DNA of 64,000 nucleotides from Heracleum sosnowskyi (GCA_030848705.1 CM061243.1:111190674-111254673), one strand, 5' to 3'. Positions 31,608-45,100 are shown, counted from the first letter of the stretch. Notes: generated by a model from the sequence alone, not told the origin. A program made the numbers and translations.

Positions 31608-33028
31608 TGAAAGACATATGTTTAGGCCTATTTGTTAACATCGAGGATACAACTCAACTTAAACAAGTTTGTAATAAGTAAGTAATAATTCAATTGTCAA
31701 AGTATCACAGGAATCTCAGAAGATCACATCAGTCAAAAGAATACAGTTTAAAGTCATCCTACAGACTTGAAGAAATACTGCATTGAAAGAAGTTCAATTT
31801 ATCGATCAAGCCTCGGTGAAGTATTCAAGGAAGTGGATTTATTAAAGTGACAGAGATCTCAGATGTGTGACAACAAATGTACAGGTTACAAAGGTTGAAC
31901 AACAGTCAAAAGCAGACAATGAACCACAACTTAAAGTCAAGATGAAGAACAGACATTTCAGTTAGTCACTTATGAACCAAACAGTGCATCAAGTGACGAC
32001 TACATCCAGTGGATATTCTTCATCAAGTTCAAGTGGTTCAAGGACTGGTTTTACTATCTTGTAAGAATTTACATTCTCTTTTAAATTAGTTATTAATTTA
32101 TTTATTAAATTAATTCTTCTGAATTAATTTAACAAATAAATTAAGTAATTAATTTATTGAATAAATTAATTCATCAAAATTAATTTATGAAATAAATTAA
32201 TTATCAAAATTAATTTAAATTTAAATTAGAAGTAGAATTAATTTAGTATTTCTTAAATAAAAATGAACTGGAATGACTATCCAGGATAGTCATCTCGGTA
32301 GTCCTTCCAAGCCATTTGGATTAAAAATGTACTGGAATGACTATCAAGGGATAGTCATCCCGATAGTCATCCTAGTACATTTCAAGAAATGCTTTTTAAT
32401 TCATGTAAATTAAGATAGTCATTCTAGTATTATTTCATAGTCATTCCAGGCTTAAAAGTAGTCTTTCATGACTATTTTGATAGTCATTCCAAGTGGAATG
32501 AAAAGCAATACACGTGCAGATTATTGTTAAGTGGATTAGTATACAAAAGAAAAGTAATCAAGACAGAAGTTTAGAACTTAACATCATATTCAACAGAAAC
32601 TTTCTGTCAAGACAACTCAAGAACACTACCGTGATAATTTCTATCAGTGAATTAATTCTAGGATCATTGTGTTAAATCTAAACCAATAGAATTCATTCAC
32701 TTGTACTGCTTTAACTATCTAGCGGATTTTTATCCCTAGAACGTATCTCAAATTATCATTTATTGCTATATCTTTTTATTACAAAAATAGATAAATTCAT
32801 GTTGATTTATTCTAGATTTGTTTTAATTAGTTTGAGATCCAATCTTGTAATCAGTTCCATATTTGTAACACCCTTCAAGTTTAATAAAGTTTTATTTAAC
32901 TTGAATCTTGTTTCATTTTATTCCGCAATAATTTGTTCCTAAATTGTTATATCTTCAAACGAACAAATTCGATTAAACGGTATAGTTTGTATTCAACCCC
33001 CCTTCTACAAACTTATCACGACCGAACA
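31608..33028 (+). repeat. Sire-2 5' LTR
   Basis: 1421 bp, TGAAAGACATATG to CGACCGAACA. The ends and the segment TATTCAACCCCCCTTCTAC resemble Sire-1, but the middle differs and has its own motif array at 32267-32510. Confidence 0.9.
32267..32510. promoter_or_regulatory. Array of GGAATGACTAT/ATAGTCATTCC motifs
   Basis: About a dozen copies or near copies of ATGACTAT or its reverse ATAGTCAT, many flanked by GG/CC, in both orientations. It occupies the same place in the LTR as the GGTATGACC array of Sire-1, with a different core word. Confidence 0.7.
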
Positions 33029-33030
33029 AT

Positions 33031-33043
33031 TGGCATCAGAGCC
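33031..33043 (+). other. Sire-2 primer binding site
   Basis: TGGCATCAGAGCC, identical to that of Sire-1; one mismatch to the initiator methionine tRNA site. Confidence 0.85.
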
Positions 33044-33130
33044 TTTTGATTGATACACTAATCAAAGATCCATTTTTTGTGATTTTTTCTTAAACTCTGA
33101 AATTTTTATTATTCATCAAAAATCTCAAAA

Positions 33131-34854
33131 ATGTCCACAACACAGAAAGTTGGTACAGTAAAGATTCCCATGTTCAGTAAGGAGCATTATTCTATGTGGA
33201 AGAAGAAGATGCTCCTGTTTCTTCAAGTGGAAAATGTTAAATATCTTGGAGTGCTGAAGAATGGTCCAAAGCTTCCTATGATTGTTGAGGAAGAGCAGAT
33301 AGAGAACAATGTTGTTACTAGAGCTGCTAGGATGTACCCTAAGGATCCCAAGGACTACACAGCTGATGAGAAAGAGGATGCTTCCCTGGATGCCTGTTTA
33401 CAGTTGATACTGGTTGATTGTCTTGATCCTGTCATGCATAATCATGTTCTAAACTGTGTTTCTGCCAAACACATTTGGGACACTATAGAGATAATCAATG
33501 AGGGGACAGAGGAAGTCAGAGAGAATAAGATGGAAATTCTCACCTCTTCTTATGAACATTTCAGATCAAACCCTGGTGAAGGTATCTCTCAGGTTTTTGA
33601 GAGATACAATAAATTGATAAATGATCTGAATCTCCATGGAAAGCACTATACTATCAAGGAGATCAACAAGAAGTTCCTCCTGACACTTCCATCTCATTTG
33701 GAGCACAGAATATCTGCAATTAGAGAAGCAAGAGATCTTGGAGAAATTTCTTTGGAAAGACTCTATGGTGTTCTGAAGACCTATGAGCTGGAGCAGATTC
33801 AACAAAGGGAGATTTATGGAACTGGAAAGGTAGTTAGTACTTCTACTGCATTGGCAACAGAAGTCCCACAGCAACTGGAAGTGAAGGTTGTTCAACCTTC
33901 CAGTTCTGACATGGATGTTATTGTGGCTGAATATGGCCTAACATTCACTGATCAATCTGGTGGTGACTTCTATTCTTTGGAAGAACTTGATCAGCTGGAG
34001 GATGAGGATATGGCAATGATAGTGAGGAAGTTTGGCAAATTCAGATTCAAAAGGAATCCTAATCTTAAGTTCAAGCCCAGGTTTCAGAGAGGTCACAAGG
34101 GGTGACTATTAAAACTGGAACCGTGGACAGAAACACAATCAGGTGCTACAATTGTAATGAGTTGGGTCACTTTGCTACAGAATGTAAAAAGCCAAAGCAA
34201 GTGAGAAGGAACTCATTTGATTCTAGCAAGAAGAATAAGATTGGGAAAGCTTATGTTGCCGAGGGAAAGAGTTGGGATGATACAGATAGTGATGAAGAAG
34301 CTGGTGAAGTTGGAAACCTAGATTTAATGGCTAATGAGGCAAGCACTTCATCATTCATGTCAGAGGTAAAGTTTACTGATTCTGAAATGATCTATCATCT
34401 TAGTAGTACTGTTTCTTGTGCACGTAGTGAAAATGATAGAATAATTCTTTTGAACACAGCTCTTGAAAAGGAGGTAAAAGAATTAAGACTTGTGCATGTT
34501 AATCAGGATGAACTCACTAAGAAAATAGCATTTCTTGAGAATAGGGTTAATTGTTATATTCAACTAGAAACCATTCTTAAGGATCAGATCAGTGAACTTA
34601 AAACCAAGGTTAATGCTTACTATAACTCTTGTAAGACATCTAAAGAGATCTTCAATAAACAAGTTATTGGTCACACTGTAGGAATAGGGTATGACTATAA
34701 TGAGTCTATTGGAGAATTAAGCATTAACACCCGTAATAGAGTCAGTGATGAAGAAAGGGGTGTACCATATGTGCTTAAGGGTATTGAAACACCTTTCTTT
34801 AAAGAATCCTTGGCAGGACCTCTTGATGAATATTCCATCATTATCCAAGAGGAG
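33131..34854 (+). pseudogene. gag: Sire-2 Gag, frameshifted and truncated
   Basis: The N-terminal 324 residues (33131-34105) match Sire-1 Gag closely. A small deletion in the Ser/Gly-rich stretch near 34095 shifts the frame; the second part (34102-34854) carries the zinc knuckle CYNCNELGHFATEC and the coiled coil. It ends where Sire-3 inserted. It cannot give a full-length product. Confidence 0.9.
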
Positions 34855-35731
34855 TGTTAATCCCAAATGACCAAACAGAATTGTAGAAGGGGGGTTGAAT
34901 ACAATTCTAGATATTTTAAACTTGAAATAACTTTCGAAATAAAACTGAACTTATAAAATAAAACCACAAGCACTTAAATAATTTCAGTTGGATTGTTTGA
35001 TGATCCAACTGAAGTGTTTTTATTGCGGAAATAATCTGTGATACAAAATGTACACAGCTGCTCAGTTACAAGAATGTAGAGAAGTATGCTCTCAAAGATA
35101 GCTAATACAATCTATTTGTTTTTCTTCTCACACTCTGTTTTAACTGCTACACTTGGTTATAAATATTCCCAAGTTTACAATACTATTTTTGGCTACTCTA
35201 AAGTACACTAAAGGTAACCGCCAGTAGCTTGCTTTTCATCCCTTTTGTCCAATGGTCCTTGGAGATCTTTGCTTTTGTCCTTTTGCTTATTATGATCACT
35301 CCCAAGAACCTAATTGGAAATTGGAATGTTTCCTTATTTCTAGTGACCATTTTGATGGCTTCCAATGCAAAGTACACTTCCATATCTCCCTTTTGATCTG
35401 TCAGATAACTGTCACTATCACTTTGTCAACTATTCAGAAAAGCAATAATGATTCGTTGATTTTAGAGAGATGTATTTCGTTGATAGCTTTATTCTTTGTT
35501 TCGTTGATGGTATAACCCTCGTTTCGTTGATAGAGTAGTCTTCATTCCGTTGATAGAGTAATCTTCATTCCGTTGACATGTCTTCACTTAGGCAAAATTA
35601 CAAGGCATAATATATTTACAATTCACCAACCTATTTTGCCTATCTAGTACTTAGTTAACATGACTTAGAAAACCTATCTAATACCTACAACAAAATGCAT
35701 ATCAAACTATGAAGTATTGTACAATGCAGTT
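34855..35731 (-). repeat. Sire-3 3' LTR, first piece
   Basis: 877 bp including the CAGTT copy at 35727-35731. Reversed, it ends with TATTCAACCCCCCTTCTAC near 34882-34902, as in Sire-1 and Sire-2. Six CGTTGA words cluster at 35452-35575. Confidence 0.88.
35452..35575. promoter_or_regulatory. Cluster of TTTCGTTGATAG/TTCCGTTGATAG motifs
   Basis: Six near-regular copies in one orientation. The cluster continues across the Sire-4 insertion at 59336-59395, so it was a single block in the intact LTR. Confidence 0.65.
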
Positions 35732-36277
35732 TGTTAGATATAATTGCTGACGTCTGTTCATCAGTGTTTAAGTACCAGGTACATATCAGAGTTTATCTAG
35801 AAGCCAGTCAGAGTTTGATAAAGTCTGACTGGGTGAAGAGTTCACATTGAATCCAGTCAGAGTTTGATAAAGTCTGACGTGGTGATAGTTGACTTAGCTG
35901 TCGGTGCAAAGATAAAGATTCTAGAAGCAATATATTCTGAAGATGGAAAGAAGCAGAATATATTGATACAGCTAAGGAAACGGAATAGAAGATTGAAGCA
36001 ATCCTTAATTGATATGAATTGTATAGCTAATTTATAGGAGTATCAATTAGATAAGGATTGTATGTAGCTGTGTACTATATAAACACAGATAGGTTATCCC
36101 TAGAAGGGACGCGAACATTGAATATATTATTCTTGTAACCTAGTAGCTCTTTGTGATTCATTAACATCACTAAGAGAGAATTATTTAATATAATTCAGTT
36201 TGTTGATTTACAAACTTGTGTTTCTTGATTGTTATTCTTATACACACTTGATTATATATTGTGTATTCGGCCTAACA
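35732..36277 (+). repeat. Sire-4 5' LTR
   Basis: TGTTAGATATAATTGC to CGGCCTAACA. It contains repeated CAGAGTTTGATAAAGTCTGA words at about 35817-35880 and a TATA box at 36076-36083. Confidence 0.93.
36076..36083 (+). promoter_or_regulatory. Sire-4 LTR TATA box
   Basis: TATATAAA in the context CTATATAAACAC, about 200 bases before the LTR end; repeated in the 3' LTR at 59117-59124. It fits the expected start of element transcription. Confidence 0.65.
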
Positions 36278-36279
36278 AT

Positions 36280-36292
36280 TGGTATCAGAGCC
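36280..36292 (+). other. Sire-4 primer binding site
   Basis: TGGTATCAGAGCC, a perfect match to the plant initiator methionine tRNA 3' end, two bases after the LTR. Confidence 0.9.
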
Positions 36293-36340
36293 AAGGCTGT
36301 TTAATATATACAGTTTTACGATTCAAACACAGTAATAATC

Positions 36341-38663
36341 ATGTCTGAATAAAATCAAACTATTCCCAAGGTTGAACAGTTTAAGCCAAATTCTGTGAGT
36401 AGATATGAAACAATCAGGGTTCCAATTCTCAGAGCAGTGGAGTATCCAATTTGGAAGGTGAAGATGACCATGTTTCTGGAGGCTACAGATCCAGAATATC
36501 TTGACAGAATTTATGATGGTCCTCATAATCCAACCAAACTAGCCCCTGTTGTTGATGGTCAAGAACAAAAGACTGTTCCAAAGGAAAAGAAAGATATGAC
36601 TCCTGAGGACATCTCATCAATTGCAAAGGATGCAAAAGTTAGACATCTACTCCACAGTGCTTTAGATAATGTTATGTCTAACAGAGTAATTGGCTACAAA
36701 ACTGCCAAAGAGATATGGGACTTTAGAAGTCAGATGCCAGGGAACAGGTGCTATTAAGAAGAACAGAAAGACAATACTCACACAGGAGTATGAGCACTTT
36801 GATTCAAGACCTAATGAAACCTTGACTGAGACTTATGACAGATTTTGCAAACTATTGAATGATCTGTCTCTGGTTGATAAAGAATATGAGCTTGAAGAGT
36901 CTAATCTCAAGTTTCTGTTATCTCTACCTGAAAAGTGGGATTTAAAGACAACCACAATAAGAGATAATTATGAGCTTGCTGATACAGATCTTGATGAAAT
37001 CTATGGGTTGTTGAAAACTCATGAACTGGAGATAGAACAAAGGAATAGAAGATTAAGCAAGAAGACAAAATCTGTTGCTCTCAAAGTTGAGGAGAAGCCC
37101 ATCAAGAAGGAATCATCAAGGAAGAAAGCCAAGGGAAAGGCTTTGGTCATTAAATCTGAAAGTGAGTCATCAAACTCTGATAATGACTCAAACTCTGATG
37201 AAGCTTCTGACTCTGAGGATGATGAAGAACAGATGATGCAAATGGCTGCATTGATGGTGAAGACCTTCAAGAAGATGGGATTCAAGAACTTCAAGAAAGG
37301 TAAGAGATTCTCAAGGAAAGATTCAAACTCTGAAAGAAAAAGTTTTAGAAAGTCTGATGGAAGGGAGACCAAGTCTGGCAAGAAGGATAAATCTGAAATC
37401 CAGTGCTACAAGTGTAAGGAGATGGGTCACTATGCTCCAGAGTGCAAGAAAGGCAAAACTGAGAAAGCACTCATCTCTAAAGGCAAAGACTGAGCAGATA
37501 CTTCAGACTCTGATGATGGAGAAAATTATGCTCTTATGGCAACTGTCAGAGATGAGACTGAATCATCTGAAAATAAGGTACCCCTAACTACTTATGCTTA
37601 TGATACTGATAATATATCTGAGTTAAGAGTATATCTGAAAAGCGTACATGTTAGTTATAGGGATCAGACTTTAGAAAATGAAAGAATTAAATCTGAGAAT
37701 CTTAGTCTTAAAGATAGAAACAAGTTTCTTGAAGGAGAACTTGAAAATATGAAGCAGATTCAAAAAGAAAGAGATGATGCTGTTTATGTTGAACAGGAGT
37801 TGCTCAAAAGATATAAGAAATTAGAATCTGATCTAGAAAAAGAAAGAAAAATAATCAAGACTTGGACAGACTCTGGAAGAGACACTCATCAAGTGTTTCA
37901 GACAGATTCTGTAGGTTTAGTCTATTGTGAAAATGATGAACTTAGGTTTAAAGACAAGGTTAAGGTTAAACCACAACTTAAACCTGTGAAATTTGTTTCA
38001 GAAACCAATAAGTTAAAATCTGTTGTAATAAGAGAAGCTGATATGGAATCAGATGAAACCTGTGAAAAACAGGAAAATATTATAACAGAAAATCTTATGG
38101 AAGTAGAAGCTGTTAGAAAGCCAGTAAAAACTTGTGAAAAACAGGTTAATGTTGGTTTGATGACAGGAAAACAGTTCAATCATAAGCTCAAAGAGGTAAA
38201 GTCTGCCATGAAACCAAAAGGGTCCAAGAAGAATAGGAATGGAAAGATAGGCATAAATAATAGAAATAATCACTTGCCTACTGCTGGTGCTCCAAGGAAA
38301 ACATGTTATAATTGTGGTAGTTCTAATCATCTTGCTAATTACTGCACAAAGAATAAAAATATCAATTCTTTACCTTCTACATCAGGAGAAAAGAATGATT
38401 ATGTAAGGGTGAAACCACAGACTTTATGCACACATTGTGGGAGCACTTGGCATTCTATTTATACTTGTAGGAGTTATCATGCTATTTATCACAATTACTA
38501 TGAGCTAAAACCCAATCTGAAGTGGGTTAGAGCAAACTCTGCAAGTGTAAAGTCTGACAATGTTAGTTTAAACTCTGTTGATAGTAATTCCGCTGCAAAA
38601 GCTAACACTGTTAAGAAAGACAAAGGATCCAAGCAAGTCTGGGTCCTTAAAACTAACACTTAG
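36341..38663 (+). pseudogene. gag: Sire-4 Gag, broken
   Basis: The original ATG is probably 36341; the fourth codon is TAA (36350-36352). The core follows in the same frame (PIWKVKMTMFLEATDPEYLD). A frameshift lies between about 36720 and 36765, and TGA at 37491-37493 interrupts the next frame, which then stays open to 38663. Three zinc knuckles are visible: CYKCKEMGHYAPEC near 37402, CYNCGSSNHLANYC near 38305 and CTHCGSTWHSIYTC near 38428. A coiled coil spans about 37640-37860. Asn-Ser-Asp runs encoded by AACTCTGA words are frequent. Confidence 0.88.
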
Positions 38664-38676
38664 TGTTTGTTTGTGA

Positions 38677-41600
38677 TTGCAGGGCATAAAAGAGAGCACC
38701 CTTATCTTGGACAGTGGATGCTCAGGACACATGACTGGAAATAAAGCCCTGTTATCAGATTTTAAGGAGAAGGCTGGCCCAAAGGTTTCCTATGGAGATG
38801 GCAACATAGGACACACTCTGGGATATGGCAATATTAATCTTGGAAGTGTCATCATCACAGATGTAGCTCTAGTCTCAGGACTCAAGCATAATCTGCTATC
38901 TGTGAGTCAAATCTGTGACAGAGGAAACCATGTAGATTTTCATACTGAATACTGTGAAGTTATCAGTAAATCTACTGGAAAAGTTGTTCTAGTTGGAAAC
39001 AGGCGCAACAACATTTATGAAGCAAGTTTGGTAACAAACTCTGATGGAAAAACAGTGTGTCTGACTGCAAGAATGTCAAATGAAGAGAGTTGGAATTGGC
39101 ATAAGAAGCTCTCTCATCTCAATTTGAACAACATCAATGAACTTATACGAAAAGATCTTGTAAGGGGACTTCCAAAGTCAATACTAAGCTTAGATGGTCT
39201 GTGTGATTCTTGTTAAAAGGCCAAGCAAAGGAAGTCATCTTTCAAGAGAAAATCTGAATCTTCAGTAGTGGAACCTTATCATCTTCTACATGTTGATCTC
39301 TTTGGACCAGTGAATGTGATGTCTATGGGCAGAAAGAAATATGCTCTAGTAATTGTTGATGAATATACTAGATATACATGGGTATATTTCTTATCAAAGA
39401 AGGATGAAACTGCTCAAACTCTGATGGATCATGTAAATCTACTGGACAAAGGATCACAGCACAAAGTCAAAATTATAAGGAGTGATAATGGAACTGAATT
39501 CAAAAACTCAATCATGGAAGCTTTCTGCAAGGAAAGAGGAGTGAAACAAGAATTTTCTGCACCTGGAACTCCACAGCAAAATGGTGTAGTTGAAAGAAAG
39601 AACAGAACTTTAATTGAAGCTGCCAGAACTATGCTTGAAGAAGCAAAGTTGCCAACCTATTTCTGGGCAGAAGCTGTTCAAACTGCTTGTTTTACTCAAA
39701 ATGCTACACTGATTAACAAGCATGAGAAAACACCATATGAGATGGTGAAAAATAAGAAGCCAAATTTGAAATATTTTCATATATTTGGATGCAAATGCTT
39801 TGTGTTGAAGACTCATCCTGAACAGTTGACCAAGTTCGAGTTAAAAGCTGATGAAGGAATCTTTGTTGGTTATCCAGTGTCAACAAAAGCATTCAGAGTC
39901 TACAATCTGAGAACTAAAGTGATCATGGAATCCATACATGTGTCATTTGATGACAAGAAAATAACTGGACTTGATAACTTAGATGGATATGATCAACTGC
40001 GTTTTGAAAATGAAGGTTTATTCTCTGATGATGTAAACTCTGATGAAGCAGTACCGACAAACTCTGATGAAGCGGTTCTGATAAACTCTGACGAAGCATA
40101 CTCTGAACCTCTACTGGTAAATACTGGAGAAACTGAAAATTCTCAAATTGAACAACATAGAGAACCAGTTGAGGGGGAGCGTGAAGAAGCTCAACAAGAC
40201 ACAGAAAGTGAGTCAGTTGAGGAAACTGATTCAAACTCTGACAGTTCAAACTCTGAGCCATCCAATTCAGGAGGAGCCTCAGATGCTACAGAAAGTCAAC
40301 ATATGAATCAGGAGAGCATGGATCAAGGGGGAGGATCCAATAATGATGCAAGAAACCACTTACCAACAGCAAGAAAGTGGACACAGGCACACACACCTGA
40401 TCTCATAATTGGAGATCCTGATGCTAGTGTGAGAACTAGAAGTGCAACAAATAATGAGTGTCTGTATCATGCTTTCTTGTCTCAAACAGAACCAAAGAAA
40501 GTGGAAGAAGCTCTTCAAGATGCTAATTGGATTACAGCAATGCAAGAAGAGTTAAATGAATTTGAAAGAAATGAAGTCTGGACACTTGTACCTAGACCAA
40601 AGAATAGATCAATAGTAGGTACAAAGTGGGTTTTCAGAAACAAGACTGACAGTGAAGGTGTGATTACAAGAAACAAGGCTAGACTTGTGGCTAAAGGTTA
40701 TTCACAACAGGAAGGAATTGACTATGATGAAACCTTTGCTCCAGTTGCAAGATTGGAGGCCATAAGAATTTTTTTGGCCTATGCTGCACACAAGAAGTTT
40801 AAAGTCTTTCAGATGGATGTAAAGAGTGCTTTTCTCAATGGGAAGCTTGAAGAAGAAGTATTTGTTGAACAACCACCAGGATTTGTAGATCCTAAACATC
40901 CAGATTATGTCTACAGGCTTGACAAGGCATTATATGGACTAAAGCAAGCACCAAGAGCATGGTATGAAACTCTTGCTCAATTTCTTTTAGAAAGTGGGTT
41001 CACAAGAGGTACAATTGATAAAACCTTGTTTTATTTCAATTATGGTGTTGATTTGCTTTTAGTTCAAATTTATGTAGATGATATTATCTTTGGATCTACT
41101 AATGACAAACTTTGTAAGAAGTTTGCAAAGCTTATGCAATCCAGGTATCAAATGAGCATGATGGGAGAGCTTAGTTATTTTCTAGGCTTACAGGTCAAGC
41201 AAACAGATGATGGTATTTTTATCAATCAAGCAAAATATACCAGAAATCTTCTCAAGAAATTTGGTATGCTTGATAGTTCATCTGCTACAACTCCCATGGC
41301 TACAGCAACAAAGCTAGACAAAGACACAAGAGCCTCAGTAGATATGACAAACTACAGAGGAATGATAGGGTCTTTACTGTATCTTACTGCAAGTAGACCT
41401 GATATCATGTATGCAACATGTCTTTGTGCAAGATTTCAAGCAGATCCCAGAGAGCCTCATCTAACAGCTGTAAAAAGGATTTTCAAATATCTCAAAGGAA
41501 CCATAACCTTGGGTTTGTGGTATCCTAGAGAATCAGAGTTTAAGCTAATTGGTTACTCTGATGCAGATTTTGAAGGCTGTAAGATAGACAGAAAAAGTAC

Positions 41601-42015
41601 AAGTGGAAGCTGTCAATTTTTAGGTGACAGATTGGTTTCTTGGTATAGCAAGAAACAAAAGTCAATTTCCACATCCACTGCAGAAGCAGAGTATATAGCA
41701 GCTGGTAGCTGTTGTGCACAGATTTTATGGATGAAGAATCAGTTGCTGGACTATGGATTAAGGTACTCTAAAATACCTATTTTCTGTGATAACCAAAGTG
41801 CTATTGCTATGACAGGTAATCCAGTACAGCACTCCATGACAAAGCACATCAGCATAAGGTATCATTTTATCAGAGAACATGTGGAAGAAGGAAACATTGA
41901 GCTTCATTTTGTGTCTACAGACCAACAACTTGCAGATATCTTCACCAAACCTTTGAGTGAAGCTACTTTTACAAGATTGGTAAATGAACTTGGAATGATC
42001 TCTGGTTTTGACTAG
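38677..42015 (+). pseudogene. pol: Sire-4 Pol (PR-IN-RT-RNase H), one stop
   Basis: Protease DSGCSGHMTG; integrase zinc region with the usual His (WHKKLSH); integrase core (VDLFGPV, RSDNGTEF, QQNGVVERKNRT); RT with YVDD; RNase H with SDADFEG and STAEAEY. One in-frame TAA at 39214-39216, inside the integrase zinc region just after its last Cys, splits the frame; otherwise it is open to 42015. The integrase-RT hinge at about 40020-40260 carries tandem Asn-Ser-Asp-Glu-Ala units. The frame begins at a splice-acceptor-like TTGCAG ending at 38682, just after the gag stop. Confidence 0.9.
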
Positions 42016-42134
42016 AGATACGGGTTAGACTAAAAAACTATACATGTTTGATTTTTATGCTCATGATTCCTTGCATGTATTCACTGTTATGAGTACCAGT
42101 GTCATAAACTCTGAAAGTAAACTCTGATGCTAAA
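42016..42134. other. Sire-4 spacer left of Tekay-5
   Basis: Start of the pol-ORF3 spacer, with AAACTCTGA words at about 42107 and 42120. The last five bases, CTAAA (42130-42134), are the target duplication of Tekay-5. Confidence 0.85.
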
Positions 42135-45100
42135 TGTGACGCCCTCCCGATCTGGGGTCATGATCGGGGAGTCACTACAACCTCTATACATATTAAACCC
42201 ATAAACAATATAATAAAAGCAGGCAGACTTGACCCCACCTTTACCCTGGATCTTTAAACAGTTGATGGTATGAAACAAGCATCCACTATCTAATTCATTA
42301 ATACATAAGTCTCAAAAGTTATTACAACCAAGTCTTAAAAGTTCTATGCTCTCTATTACAAAACACCTTCTAGATATGGCCATCACCTACCTGAGCTGGC
42401 ATCCCAAAAACAACCCTATAGGAAGACTTCCTAGCTGTCTGAAATGTACGTACCATCTTCTCGTTTCACTGTGGGTTAGAATAGGGAAAAAGAATGAGCC
42501 AAATGCCCAGCAAGTAATAATATGACCAAACAGTTATCCACTGGGAAACAGTTTCAATATCAATATGGATAGCATGAGTATAGCGAAGTCCGTATCAAGG
42601 GATTATCAGAATCAATAATTTGAATATAAAATTTCAAAACAGTTTCCCATATCAATATATATAGCATGGTTTAAGCAGAATCCATAATAAGGTACTATCC
42701 AAAACAATGGCATAAATATGCAATTTCAAAGGGTAAACCAATTTCATTATCAAGATATCCGTTTCAAGAAAACAATAATTAATTTTGGAGATTTTTCACA
42801 ACGCACCGGACAATACGGGTGATCAGCCACGTAAAGTCCCCATACCGGACACACAGTCCCTCTGGTCCTTGAATTGGGTCCCATTAGGCAACACATTGGC
42901 CTTTAGACTAGTCCATCCATAGTCCATTTATTATAATTAAAAAGTGCTGGACCGGCGTTACTCGGCCTCTTACGCCTCCAATCTTAGGAATCCGTGGAAA
43001 CCATAAATCAGAATTTAAATGAATTCAAACTTCATTCCTTTTTAAAGCATGTTCAGGTATAAAGAAGTCCTTTGGAAATCAGATAAGTTCAATCAAAACA
43101 ATTTGGATTTCTATTAGTGGAATATAAGAAATATTTATCATCGGGTACGTTCTGGGAATGTACTAGAATAAGAGTTAGGTGTATTCACTTTCAGGTATAA
43201 AAGGGAATGCATAAGTATATGATCAAGTTCAGGTTATAGAATCATAGGTCATTAGGTTTCAATTCATGGATATGAACAGGGTATAAGGTTTAAGGATAAA
43301 GAACTAAACAAGGCATGGTATATAGTTCAACATGGTATATATGAACAAAGGTAAGGGTTATCAATGAACAATAGGTGTTTTCAGAATTAAAGGTATATCA
43401 AGATAAGGTAACAATTCATATATGCCAAAATGAAATAATGGAATCGAAATACGAAAGCAAGTTTGTATTACTTGCCTTAAGTAGCTAAAAGGGGTAATGA
43501 ACAATCACTGATTCTCCACCTTAGTCTTTCCTTTGTCTCTAAGTTTCACTTCCTTGAACTCTCTAAGTTCCACTTCCTTGGACCCTCTAAGTTCCACTTC
43601 CTTGGACTCTACAAAAGAATATAATCTATCTTAGAATGCTCTTTCTAAGATGCTAATCCTTTATTCTAAACTACCCAACGCATCCTAATCGCGTAAACAC
43701 ATAATAGTTATACCATAAAACAATTATAATCATGTAATAGGCAATCAACCATATAGCCTCACATTGTCATTTAAACACACATAACATGCTCCTTATACAT
43801 ATATATATACAATAATATATCTTTCAAATCATACCACACTTGGTATCCCTTAAATCAATTTGGTCATGCCAACCATATCCTTAACTCTTTATAACAATGT
43901 TTTTATCTCAAAAAGCAGAAAAATCTGCTGCGCATACTTTACTAAAACATTTTTCATAAATCCAAATATAATCAAACAATTACCAAATTTGACAGGCTAC
44001 CTCCTGATTACTAACTCAACTTAGCATAAAAGTTTCAACTTCAGAACACTTCATTTAGATTAAAAACGAACTGTATAACTAGGTACTAAAGCACAGAAAA
44101 ATCCCTGCTGCGCAACTTTTAGTAAAATAATCATAACTTTTTATTCGTAAATCCTATCGATACAAGGTTAGCGCGTGCACAAACTAGATTCAATTTAGAA
44201 CAGTTAACTCCTAGACTCTCTGTCTAAAACAGGCAGCAACATTTCGCAATTAATCAAAACAGAACAGGGCAGACAGTTTTCTGGAAAAATTCAGCATGAT
44301 GTTTTTCTTTATAATTCATCCCAAACACAAACTCATTCACAATCCAACTATCCAATACTACAACTAAGACTCATGTTCTCAAGAATCACTAAACTTATAC
44401 ATGCATTTATCAAATAATCAAGTTAACAATTCCATTACTTGGAATTTCACTAAAATTCCCAAATCAAAACTTTTAACTATCAAAACTTCATACTAACCAA
44501 ACTTAACCCAATAAATCAACATGCATCCCTTATAAACCGAAGTTAACAATTAAACAACATTATAAACAAATTTCCAAAACCGAATTCTAAAAAGGGGAAA
44601 AATCAAATTTTGAACATGCATTTCGATTTCTTCACATGCAACTCAAAATCGAACTAAATATAGGTATTAACACAATAATCGGACTCAAAAGTATCATCAT
44701 CGTCCCCGTTGGCTCGCCGGAGCTCATTGCCGACGGCGGCAATGGTCGGAGGTGCCCGGAAAATATAAAAAATCCGGGTTTCCTTCACAACCTCACCAAT
44801 AAGTAATATTAATCAACCAACTAATCACAAAAATCATCACAAGCAAGCTTTTGGGTTTGAATCAAATCAAAATTTCCGAAACCCCTTGCATGCAACAATC
44901 GGTACACACAATACACACGGCATACACATACACACACGATTACACATATATATATATATGTATGTATAATCATAATCATCAATATAGTTGAGAGTGAGAG
45001 AGATTTTACAAGAAAATCGAGAGAGAGAGTGATAGCCGAGAGAGAGAAATCGAGAGAGAGAAGAGAGAGTTGAGAGATGAGTTAAAGAAAAGGGGAAAAG

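Larger units (their letters stand above)
31608..34854 (+). mobile_element. Sire-2: Sirevirus, 5' part only
   Basis: 5' LTR, PBS and most of gag. At 34854 gag stops matching its Sire-1 homologue (after EYSIIIQEE) and the terminus of Sire-3 begins. The 5' flank is AGGTT; the matching duplication and the rest of the element must lie beyond the window. Gag is close in sequence to that of Sire-1. Confidence 0.9.
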
